A stretch of DNA of 64,000 nt from Rallus limicola (Eukaryota; Chordata; Aves; Gruiformes; Rallidae): NCBI GenBank assembly GCA_022605955.1, contig JAKCOZ010000003.1:10363331-10427330 (forward strand). Direction: 5' to 3'. A model generated the notes under the pieces. It saw only the letters and a list, made by a program, of their open reading frames with translations. It ran no database searches and had not been told where the DNA came from. A program made the translations under genes and the position numbers. The stretch's first letter is position 1; every line of letters starts with the position of its first letter. This document shows positions 22,048 to 32,332 of this stretch, one piece after another.

Positions 22048-22928
22048 TCAGAGCACCGGGACGAACCTGTCGGGGCCGCCGGGGTAGGCACCGTGCCGCG
22101 GTCCCGGCTCGGCGGCGCCCAGCTGCCCTCCGGCACCGTAGGTATGGGGCAGCGGCGGGTAGGACGCGGGAGAGCAGCGGCCGTAGAGCCCGGCGGGAGC
22201 GGGCGGCGAGGCGGCAGCACGATGCGCCCCGACGGCGCGTACAGCTGTCCGTGGCCGCCCGGCGCGTACGGCCCGGGAGCGGCGGGCAGCGGGGTGTAAG
22301 CGTGGGGCAGGGCGGCAGCGGCGCAGCCCTGCGCGGGGAAGGAGGCGGCGGCGGCGAAGGCGCAGGAGGCAGCGGCGGGGGCCGGGGACAGGTCGGCGGC
22401 GGGCGGCGGGGCGGGCAGCGGGAAGAGGCGGCAGGGCGCTGCGGGGCGCTCGGCGAGAAAGGCCGGGTAGGTGGAAAGGTCGCTGCGCTTGAAGCGCTTC
22501 CTGCGGCGGAGGAAGGAGCCGCTCTCGAACATATCGCGGGCGTGGGGGTCCAGCGTCCAGTAATTGCCCTTGCCCGGGCGGCCGGGCTCCCGCGGCACCT
22601 TGACGAAGCAGTCGTTGAGGGTGAGGTTGTGGCGGATGCTGTTCTGCCACTTGCGGGGGCTGTCGCGGTAGAAGGGGAAGCGCTCGGTGATGAAGCGGTA
22701 GATGCCGCCCAGCGTCAGCCGCCGCTCGGGCGCCTGCCCGATGGCCATGGCGATGAGGGCGATGTAGCTGTAGGGCGGCTTGCCCCGCTCCGCCGGACGC
22801 TTGCGCCGCCGCCGCCCGCCCCGCGCCCCCGCCGCCGCTGCCGCCTCCTCCGCCGGAGGCGCCGCGTCCGCCTTCAGCGGCGGGGGCGGCGGTGGGGGGC
22901 CCGGCGGCAGCCGGCTCTCGGCGGTCAT
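22048..22928 (-). CDS. FOXE1: Forkhead box E1 transcription factor, single exon, frameshifted
   Basis: Start ATG at 22928-22926, end TGA at 22050-22048, about 293 residues once the frame change is allowed for (human about 373). FOXE1 is a nuclear DNA-binding factor of thyroid, palate and hair follicle. Residues 49-140 form the forkhead domain, opening [15 protein letters not shown], with recognition helix [15 protein letters not shown] (94-108) and W2-type GNYW at 121-124. The basic RRRKRFKR (141-148) is a nuclear signal, then SDLSTYPAF as in FOXE1. The N-terminus is Pro/Ala-rich. Frame A stays FOXE-like to about residue 240 (SGRIVLPP). The conserved tail, GLYGR to [13 protein letters not shown], is in frame B, so one base is missing (or two are extra) around 22205-22222. 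Read without correction, frame A gives 338 residues ending at 21912 with an unrelated tail. FOXE3 is the nearest alternative; the C-terminus and the HEMGN neighbour favour FOXE1. Confidence 0.92.
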
Positions 22929-22991
22929 GCGGCCGTCGGGGCGGCCCCGAGCCGGGCCGAGCCGAGGAGGCGCAGCGCGGCGCCGCCGCGG

Positions 22992-22998
22992 CTTTTAT
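22992..22998 (-). promoter_or_regulatory. TATA-like box of FOXE1
   Basis: On the minus strand the sequence GCATAAAAGC lies about 65 bp upstream of the FOXE1 ATG, in otherwise extremely GC-rich DNA. Use of it would give a start near 22965 and a 5' UTR of roughly 35-40 nt. Confidence 0.5.
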
Positions 22999-23954
22999 GC
23001 GGCTGTGTCCGGCGGCTCCGCGCCCGAGCGGCCGGCACTCCCCCTGCAACGCCCCGCAGCCCGGGAGGCGCGGGCAGGGCCGGGCGTGCCGCCACAGCCG
23101 CGGGCAGGGACAGCGCCCTGCCCCGGTACCCCTCCTCCGCACCCCACCGTCAGCCTGCCCCCCTCTCGTGGTCCCCGGCCCCAGGGCCGTCGGGGCGCCG
23201 CCGTGCCGCTGCCGTCGGGGGGCCGGCGGGCACCGAGCCGAGCGGGAATGGCTGCGGGGTCCTGGTGCGGGTGTCTCGGCGCGGACATTTCCAGCATGTC
23301 CTGACGTACTGCTCGGAGCCTTTGGGGGTGAGAGGAGGGGTCGCCGCCGTCGGAGGTCTTTGCAGCCGGTCCACAGCACAGGCAGCTGGCTCTGGGCAGC
23401 ATCACCCGTGGAGCCACACGTTCCTTTGCAGTACTGAGACGTTAGAAATTATCTAAATGTGCAAAAAAACCAGGTGGCATATTTACGTGGAGAGAGAGAG
23501 AGTATGTGTGTGGGCTTATGCAGCACAATTTGTGTGCAGAGCTGCTACTTGAGATGGACTGGGGCCCTCACCTCAGGTCTCCAAAAGTGATTTGCCACAG
23601 AGCAGGGCTCCTGTGTCCCTGGTTTACCCCTGATGCGACCTGCTTGTCCCTGATGCCACATGATACCCAGGTACATCATCCTTCCAGTGAGGAAGCATGC
23701 CAGGCTCTCCATGGGCTGCTGCTGCAGCTCTTGCCTTCTTGATCAAATGCTTGGAGCTGTGGGTCAGACCCGAGGACTGGGGGTCACAGCAGGTTCCATG
23801 AGTGTGCCCAGCTGTCAGGGAATGCTTGTACACCTGCAGTGATCACCTGCAGGGCTGGGGACAGCTCAGCCTCCTTGCCTGCTGGCATGGCAGTCCTCAG
23901 GAGCCAGAGGATAAACAGGATGGCAGAAGGTCCTAGAGGTGACAGAAGGTGTCA

Positions 23955-24205
23955 GCGTACGCAGGTGTGCATGGGGATGTGTGTGTGCATGGGAGGGTGT
24001 GCACGCACAGCTATGTGGGTCTGCAAGGACTCTGCTGTGGGGTCAAGAGTGTGCTTGAGAGTCTGTGGGTGTGCATCAGCACACCATGGGCGTGTGGCTG
24101 GACCCACAGCATGAGTGTGTGGGAATGGATGTGGGCATAGGTGTGTGCAGAGGAATGGGCATGCAGTGAGGTGGATGTGCATCAGCATGTGTGTGCTGTG
24201 CACAG
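23955..24205. repeat. TG-rich low-complexity region upstream of FOXE1
   Basis: Irregular alternation of TGTG(TG)CATGGG-type words over about 250 bp, a degenerate minisatellite without a fixed unit. Confidence 0.6.
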
Positions 24206-24989
24206 CTGCACCGCTGATCCTGCCTGTGTCTTGGTGCTTCCTGCCAACTTTCCCAAAATCCCCATCACCAGCATGCTGCTGAGTTTATGTCTGTGGGAAA
24301 AGCTTCCCCAAAGCCCCCTTGGCCATTGCACAAACGGTGTTTTTGGGAGCAAGGGGAGGTGGGAGATGTTCATCCTAGTGAATTTTCCTGTAGAGATTTC
24401 CAACGAACTTTCTTCCCTGCTTGGAGAAACATTGGAGTGTGTGAGGATGCATTTGCATGCAGCAGACAAACCCAAACCTTGATTTCTGGCTAAATAAGGA
24501 GACCCCAGACTCTTTGGCCACCTGCTTGTTTGTGCAGCTTCCCAGCGACCTGGGAGGTAGCAGAATAAACCATGAAGTGGCACTCTCTGAGGACCCGTGT
24601 GTGTGGTCCCAGTAGCTGGATGCAGACCTGTGGCAGTATTTCAAACTGCATGCAGCAGTTTGTGGTGAAAGAAAGATCAGCCTCTTGTACTGACACATGT
24701 TCTTGCAGTACACAGAGCGCTAGGGCAGCATTGTCCGGGAGGAGCCAAGAAACCAACTCCTGCAGCGCAAACAGAGCCGCCTCTCCCGCGATGCTGCACC
24801 CTCCAGCTCACGGGGACCTGTCGCTGGGTATGAGTTTTCCTCTCGGATTTTCCAGAAGGCAGGGCGGTAGTTGGGTCACCTCTGGGGCGGTGTGTCTCTG
24901 CGCCATGCCAATGTCGTGCCTCCAGAGGGCAAAGTCAGATCATGCTTCGCTTTGCACTTGTGGAGGATGGAGAATGAGAGCGGTGCACC

Positions 24990-25090
24990 GAGATGGGATG
25001 GTGTACTGAGAGCACTAAGGTGGGATGGTGTGCTGAGCGCTGAGATGGGATGGTGTGCTGAGAGCACTAAGGTGAGATGGTGTGCTGAAC
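24990..25090. repeat. Minisatellite with 52-bp compound unit
   Basis: Two tandem 52-bp units beginning GAGATGGGATGGTGT, each made of two related halves around GGGATGGTGTGCTGAG, so about four half-copies. Differences between halves are few, pointing to recent expansion. Confidence 0.85.
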
Positions 25091-28000
25091 AGCTGCTTTT
25101 GCCCCCGCTGCTTGTGATGAAAATCCTTTTCCAAGTAAGCACTTTCCTTGGCAGAGCCCAGGATGTAAGCAAAGTGACAATGGAAACCCAAGCTGCATGT
25201 GTTGGCTCTTGTCCCTTCTTTCCTCATCATGCAGGCTAAGCTGCAGTGCCAGGATTTGTGAGTAAAGTGGGTGTTGTTTAACATGGTGGCCTGTAGACTA
25301 TCCTCAATCTGACAATATCATCAGCCTGTTTAAGAACATTTTCCAGTCTCCACTCAGGGAGCAGGTGTATGTCCCATTTTATGCGTTGGTGTCTCTTTTG
25401 AGTACCAGTTCCGGTGAAGAGGGGAGTTACAGGTAACCTGAAACTCAGGCTCACCCAGGTGGATCTTAGGTTGCAGATCTCCTCTATAAAGGTGGTGCCG
25501 GTTGCTGCAGCAGAGGAATGGATGCTTTTCATGTCTGTCAACATTTTGTTTTCTCTTTTGATTCAGCTACACTGGAGGAGGGACAAAGGTGAGTAATTTG
25601 GAAAATTCCCTGCATTGAATAAGCATTTGGAGATCATAATGTATTAGAAAATGTATGATATTGACAGGACTACCAGCCGCACAAAAGGTATAGTTTGGAG
25701 CTTCTTTGGGTTCCAGGAACAGAGTTTAGAGTCAGCATTTTTTCTGTCTAAATCTCCCAGCTCAGATCCTGCCAACACTGAGATTTGCAGCCTTCAACTG
25801 AGTGGGTGCTCATTGATTTTGAGACCAGGTACCACTGAGTGTGCCCTGTGCAAGGGCATTGTGCCTTGGCCTCTTGAGACTGGAGACTGTTAGTACCAGT
25901 CGGTGCCAGTGAATTACCACAGCCAAAATCCCATCTGCTGGGTCTCCAACAAGTTTCCAGCCAGTGGAAAAATCCAGTACTTTAGGCCTCATTCTTCGCT
26001 CAGTTGCTCCCATATTACAAATGGCACCTTTGAGAATCTCTTCCTATTCGGAAGCCCTGCTCTCCATTAGCCCTGTGACCTGAGTGGCTTCTCCCACCAA
26101 ACCAGAGGGAACCACACATTAAATGTGTGGAACAGCCCCTTCAGGTGCAGCACACTCATAGTTTTGGTTTCACCACCAGCATTCCTTTCTGAAGGGAGGA
26201 AACACTTCGTTTTGCCTCTGTGTTCCAGGAACTGCAGAGCTGTGTTTAATGTGCCCCAAGTCAAGGGTTCAGCAGAGTCAGAATCCCTGGCAAATGCAGT
26301 GAGAGCACATACCCCATGGCACAGCCTGCACCCCAAGCTCAGCTGCCTCTGCAGTGGCACAGAAAATTTGTGGGTTTTTTTACTGGCTCTGTGCTAGGTG
26401 CAAGAACTTAGCTGATGGAAGTGTGGAGCCATTCCAGCCAGACGTTTCATGACACTTTGAGAGAACAGACCCTTCCCTGCAGCTTATGATTAAAATCTGA
26501 GAGTGGACCACAAGTCTGTCTCTTGGAACAAGACATATAGTGGGGACATCCTTCACTCACTTTCAGAACATGTGTCCACAAAGAAGTGCCCGAAGTCAAT
26601 GAGCTTAAGACTTCTTGCACCTGACTGGAATAAGTGGGAGGTAAGAGCAGAGAGGTGACCGCATGGATTTTGGAAACACTTTATATCCAGAGTGTGGCAT
26701 GGGGATTGAGGTGAAACCTCTGAGGGACAACTGATGTGCAGCTGCCACGTGGAGTCCAGTCACATGCAGAAGAGGGGCTGGAAAGCAACAGACTGTAGGT
26801 TATGTCCATTGCATATTTGCATTGGGTGTTCACGTGTTTTGTCTCATGGGACCAAGGTTTCACTCTGCATCAGTTGTCTGGTTGTTTATCATCTGTCCTG
26901 TTTTTCCAGATTAATGCTGCTTCTTATCCCCTTGTTGTTTCTTCTAGAGAAGCTTGGGGCTGCAGGGGGGAAAGATTTGATTTCTGAGAGCACTGCGTGG
27001 ATGTAGCCAAGTTCACCAGGGAGGCTGTAGTTAGCTGTTGTGGTCATTAGTCTGTAGGGGGAAGAAACACAAAACAAACATGGTGGTTTTAAACCAGACC
27101 ATGTCTCAGATCTGTAGGAGAGAAAATCTGACTGGGCCATGAGGCATGGCAAGCCTCAGTTTCCATCCAGTGTGGCTCCATCTGAGCTGGAGTGCAGTTC
27201 ATGCTATAGGATGACAACTGCGTCAAACTTGAGGGGATGCCTGACATGAGAAGTGTCAGACCTTCACCTGCACCACCAGAAATGTGAACGCTTGGCTGCC
27301 AGGAAGGTCGCAAGCCCAGAGAAGGAAATGTGCCAGTGGTGCACTGGATCAGGATAACCCTGTGCATGGGTCCCACCTGGGAGGTGACTGGCAGAGCTGG
27401 GGCCTTGCTGCAGAGGACCTGAGGAATGGCACACATCAGACTGAACATGGGCCAGGAGTGATCCTTGCACCAAATACGGCAGATGCCGTACAGATGCCAT
27501 GAGGAGGAGCATGGCTTGTCACGTAGGCCTAGGTCTGTGCCAGCACTGCCAAAACACCAGGTTTGACATGCAACCTTCTGCTCAGACTGGCAGTGGAGGT
27601 TCTCATCTAGCAATGGTAGAGAGCCATAAGCCAAAGAAGTAGAAAGCACTACATGTGACGTAGGCAGTAAGGAGCAGACACCTCAGCAGAAGCGGAGTGG
27701 ATCCAGCCTGAGCTGGGTGGGCCATGACACAGTCAGTTGTCCTCCCTCTGAAGCAGTCTTTAGATCTAGCTTGTAAGAGAACAAGCTGCACCTTTAAGAA
27801 ATGACTGGGAGTTGAGCAGGTATGTCAGATGCTGTAAGGATGAAGGAGATGACTTTTTTGGGGCAGATTCAGGCTTTCTGTAAACTGAAAAGTCACTTTT
27901 TGTTCCCCCACAGGTGCTGTGAGGTTTCATGGCTGATGTTACCCTGGAGCCTATGCATTTCAGTACCTCATGAAAATCTTCCGGATGGGTATCTTTGAAT

Positions 28001-30734
28001 AGCCATCAGGCTCTGTTGGCATGGAAATAAGGTCTTGCTATTTGCCTATCAAATGCCCTATTTGGCCAGTCATTCAGCAGTTTCAAGAGATTTAATCCTC
28101 TCTAAGGGTGGCCTCAGTCTTTGGCATTCCACTCCCTGTAGTGAGGTTCACCTTTCCCCCCCCCCCAAGCCTTCCCTGCCACTAGCAGCTTCCCGCTGTC
28201 ACTGCAAGGCAGTATGGGGTCAGCTTTGGGGATAATTTGCTCCATTTGTGTCCATTTTTGTGTCTATTTATGTCTGAGAGCAGCAGTGAGCCCATTGCAG
28301 GAGGCACGGGACCAGCCAGATGGGGGGAATTTTTTCTGCATGCAGGGTCACCATCATTAGTGGTCCTCATGCCACTAATTTTGGTAGAGCAGATGAAGGC
28401 CAAACATGTGGGACATAGTGGTGGCTCACATCTCACAGGATGAACATCTCTGTGTTTTCCAGGTGCTGTTCTGGGACCTGTCTGCTCTGCTGGCTCACAG
28501 ATGGCGTCCTTGCAGGCTGATGTGGATTCTTGTAAGAGGCACGTGGGGCTGGAGAGACCCTGAGGCTTGTGGAAGGGAAGGGTGCATTGTCATTTGAAGC
28601 CAAATTTTGCTTGCTGGAGCACTAGTTCATCCTTCTCCGCAGCTAGTGGTGAGACCTGATGCATGACAGAAAATGATAGGATGCAGCAGTTTAGAGATAA
28701 TTGTTTATTGCTTGCTTTTGAAGCTGGCAATTTTATTTAAGAGTAATTATTTAAGATAATTAATTACTTTACTGTGAATAAAATATATTTGCAAATATTC
28801 TGCTATACTTCAGAAAGTTATTTTGAAAGAAATGTTGTTTACTTTTTCCTTTCTTGGAGACAGAACCACGTTGCCCTGGACACTGGCTTTGTCTAACCAG
28901 CAGTTCAGAAGGGCGTGGAGATGGAACCGATCATTTTGGCCAAACTGTAGCATTAGGATATTAGTTTCCCCACACAGTCAGGAGAAATTATTGGTGGTGT
29001 TCTTTGTTGGTAATATTCTTCATGGTGCTCCACCCAAATATGGATATTTAAAAGTCTAACAAATTGCGGTGGAGTTATGCTATAATTTAGTAACCAGTTT
29101 CCTGTCCTGTGACATGCTGTGCGCCACAGGCCTTGCAGAAGGCTTTCACCATGCTCACAGAGAGAAGGTTGGCTAAGGAGGGAGGCAAATGAAAGAAAAA
29201 GTGTAGGGAGCAAGTAGACAGGAACAGGTGAAGGAAGGGAAAAAGAAGAAGGAACAGCGCCACGGAAAAGCATGTGGAGAGGAAGGGTTGGAGCTGGAGC
29301 TGGAAGAAGAGCTTTTGCTGGTGCAGTGGTTAGGAGGATTGTTTTGGGGAGAAGATCCTGAAGGGATGGACCAAAAAAGCTATGCCCACCAAAGTGTCTT
29401 TTCCAAATCTTGTCCTGGATTCCAAGATTTTCAGCATCAACTGGTGCAAGCAAATAAACATTTCTAGCACTGGTCTACTCAGAGCACAAGAAACTTTAGC
29501 ACTGTGAGCTGCTCTGTGTCCTTTTTGTTCTTATTTTTTCTTTTAAACCAAGGAAAATCACAGATTAAACTGTATCACTTAGCACTATTAAATGAACCAG
29601 ATGCTGCCCTTTGTTCCTGGGAAACTGCAGATTTCAGTGCACTTTGTGAAGTTTGAGCAACAAAACCAAGATGTTTCAGTAGGTAGGTCCAGGCCCACAG
29701 TGTTTTTGTCTGCCAGGTTTTGGATGCTTTGAGGTTTTCTAGGGGAAGTCCTCAACAGCAAGGCAGGTTGGAGGCAGAGCTGCGAAGCCAAGGCAGTGGG
29801 TCAAGGTCCACACTGGGAATTGCAAGGAGGGGTGCAGGCCCAGCCACAGCGTGGCCCTGGTTGAAGGCCCCAGCTTGAAAGTAGCTCCCAGTTAAAGCTG
29901 AGGAGCCTCTCTGGGTTCTTTGCTGGCCTCAGGCAAAAGCAGCTGGATGCCCAGGATGGCAGTGTGCATTCAGCTCTGACCGAGGCACAGACACTTGTGC
30001 TTAAAATAGCATGAGTGCAGGTGTGTATATGTGTGCCTGTGCAATGCATAAAGCCCTACTGAATGGTAAGTCACACCTGGCTACAGGGTGAACTGCAAGT
30101 GGCACTGCCATCAGTGAATTTGGAGGCCAGGCAGACACTGATGATGGATGGGTAAGACTCAGTGCTATCAACTTCTGTAAATCCATGGTGAGGGATGTAG
30201 ATAGACTTTATTTCAAAAATAAAATGAGAGGTGGGGATAGTTTGAGCTTATTGGCACTGGCAGACAAAATGTGAATTACATTCACAAAGAGCTCCTGGTT
30301 CTTTCCCTTGGCCTTTTCATTCTCATCACCACTCTGTGAGGCTTTAGCAATCACCATGGTAATTACCAAGTAATGCCCTATTTACAAGTACCTACATAAA
30401 TTTGCTGGAGTTCTGCTTGAGCCCATACCAAAATGTCTAGCCTCAGAGGAGGAGACAGGTTATTTTTCCCAAAACTTTTCTTTAACAAGACTGCAATGGC
30501 TGTGAATAACTGGAGTCCTGCTGAAGTTAACAGACCCATGGGGATTTACACTAGATAAGCATCTGCCCAGCATTTACCTGAGGCCACACATGTTTCCAAA
30601 AGCATGTAGGTCATGGCAATCTGGATAGAAAGAAGTGTTTTTAATTAAAAGTATAAACTGTACTCTGTGTATTTTCAAGGACAGCGGAAAGTTTCAGAAA
30701 TCTCTCTTCATTTTGGACAGCCTGGTCATGATTA

Positions 30735-30940
30735 TTGTGGGACCAGCCCATTTTTCACATGTGAAATCTGTGACACAGGACAGGTTTCCCAAAGGTATGG
30801 TGGCATCTCTGTACTTCAGGCTTTTTAGAACTTGGATGGTTGTTGACCTGAGCGAGCTGATCTGACTTGGGGCATAACCCTGCTTTGAGCAAAAGGCCAG
30901 GCAAGAAACCTCATTTCTGCAGCTCTCTCTGTTACTGTTG
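30735..30940 (+). mobile_element. Old CR1 3' remnant
   Basis: TTAGAACTTGGATGGTTGTT ... GAGCTGATCTGACTTGGGG ... ACCCTGCTTTGAGCAAAAGG has the order of the CR1 3' region in plus orientation, strongly diverged. Confidence 0.5.
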
Positions 30941-31084
30941 GAGAAATAAGATTTTCAGGGGGTTCTGTCAAGTCAGCTCAAATCTTGTGAATGTCATAGG
31001 AAAATGACCCATGGGCACAAGCAAAATGACTTTTCAAAATGCCAGGTGCTCAGATCTTATTTCTCCCAGATGGCTCTGATAGTT

Positions 31085-31410
31085 TTGCTTACACGGTTTG
31101 GCTCTTTATATGCAAATTGCTGATTTGCCACCGTGCTGGACTATTATCAGAAAAAAAATCTTCCTGAAGTTATTTAAATTTTCACTTCCAGGATCACGTT
31201 TTTGACAGGGAAAGGGGAGAGTGGCGTATTTTTAAGGCCTTTGATTTTCCCTCCTTCTTATTCTGCTGCAAGACAGTGCAATTAGCTATGTTAGAGTGTC
31301 TTTATTACTTAAAATAAATAACAAGGGTAAGGTGGAAAATAAAATGTGAAAATAATGATAATAATTTTAAAAATCCTGTAACAATTATTTATTTAGGTGT
31401 GAGTATAATA
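31085..31410. promoter_or_regulatory. AT-rich candidate distal regulatory block
   Basis: Non-repetitive AT-rich sequence about 8 kb upstream of FOXE1. It contains a POU octamer ATGCAAAT (31110-31117), a TCF/LEF-type CTTTGAT (31239-31245), and TAAT-type homeodomain cores. The motifs are seen directly; enhancer function and conservation are inferred and untested. Confidence 0.3.
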
Positions 31411-32297
31411 AAAGGTCTGTAGGGCAGGGACATGCTAAATTTACTTCCAGCAGTAAGTCCCAAAGCAAAGACCCTCTGGCCTGAGCCTTGCACTAATCAT
31501 GGGACTGATCTCAGCGGTCAGCAAAGAGAGGGGGCCTCCAGAAGAGACCTCCACTCCAAAGGCAGGAGGACCAGAGATAGGCTCAATCTGTCCCCACAGA
31601 TGCTCAGACAGCAAAACCCAGGGTAGTGCAACCCACAGGAAACTCAAGGTGTACTTTGTTGTGCTCGGGGGTCCTTACAGATGATCCTCTGGAACCCCCC
31701 TCCATCCACGGTGAGGATCAAGCCAACATCCCTGTATGGCACAGCTGCAAAGGGGAGGCGACTCCCAGGAGGGGGGCACTGGTGCATCTCTTTCTCTTTG
31801 GCTGCCAGCCTTCTGCTGTCAGCGGCGCAGTGCTGTGCAGAGGGCTCAGTTACCCGGCAAAATGAGGTGGCTGTCAGTGTAAATAGCTGTGCACTGGAGG
31901 TAATTTCTTTCAGTCACTTGTTACACAGCTTTATTGAATGGGGAGTGTCAATTTTTTCTCCTCAGAACTAGTCTGGGCAACACTGACAGAGGAGTTTGAA
32001 AAATAAGAGCTAATCCTACAGGAATGACTCATTCTGGCATAGAATTTGCAGAGCGTGATGAGAAGTTGAGGTAAGACAAAGGGGAATGGAGGCCATAGAA
32101 AAACTCTGTGGTTTGGAGCACGACAGTTTAACTGCTGCAGAGTCAAAGTTGGAAACCCCCTCCCAACAAACTGCTGTACTCAAAATCTTGGCAGTGACTG
32201 CAGCAAGTCAATATTCGAGCACACTTGTTCCAGAACAGAGGCTCTTTCCCATGGGAGCTGTAGATTGGATTGCTAATTACCATGGGGCTGAAAAAAT

Positions 32298-32332
32298 TGT
32301 TGTTATTATTATTATTATTACTATTATTTTTA
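32298..32332. repeat. (TTA)n microsatellite
   Basis: TTGTTGTTATTATTATTATT with one interruption. Confidence 0.9.

Larger units (their letters stand above)
21880..23395. promoter_or_regulatory. CpG island covering FOXE1 and its promoter
   Basis: Dense CG dinucleotides and GC-rich sequence run from just after the FOXE1 stop to about 450 bp upstream of the start, then fall off sharply on both sides. A CpG island spanning the whole gene is usual for single-exon developmental forkhead genes. Long open frames on the opposite strand here are GC-driven shadows. Confidence 0.85.
23396..30734. other. FOXE1 upstream desert, proximal part
   Basis: No gene recognised. Contains the TG-rich region and the 52-bp minisatellite. 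A very AT-rich patch around 28680-28805 with TAATTA cores is seen. Confidence 0.55.

Noticed and set aside
23300..23340. Donor-like GGGG|GTGAGA upstream of FOXE1, possible divergent noncoding RNA as in humans (PTCSC2)
   Set aside because: A single GT context in a GC-rich promoter is too weak to call a transcript.
22228..23379. Upstream part of the 443-codon minus-strand frame starting at 23379
   Set aside because: Only its last 50-60 codons match FOXE1; upstream of about 22222 it is an out-of-frame shadow of the forkhead sequence.
21885..23456. 523-codon open frame on the plus strand over FOXE1
   Set aside because: It is antisense to the forkhead gene in GC-rich CpG-island DNA, is Arg/Gly/Ala-rich without a domain, and arises because stops are rare at this base composition.
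24990..25090. Direct repeats that might suggest a CRISPR array
   Set aside because: Units are contiguous without unique spacers and the genome is avian; it is a minisatellite.
27089..27649. 186-codon minus-strand open frame
   Set aside because: No recognisable domain, no splice or promoter context, and composition like its surroundings; could be chance or an unrecognised repeat.
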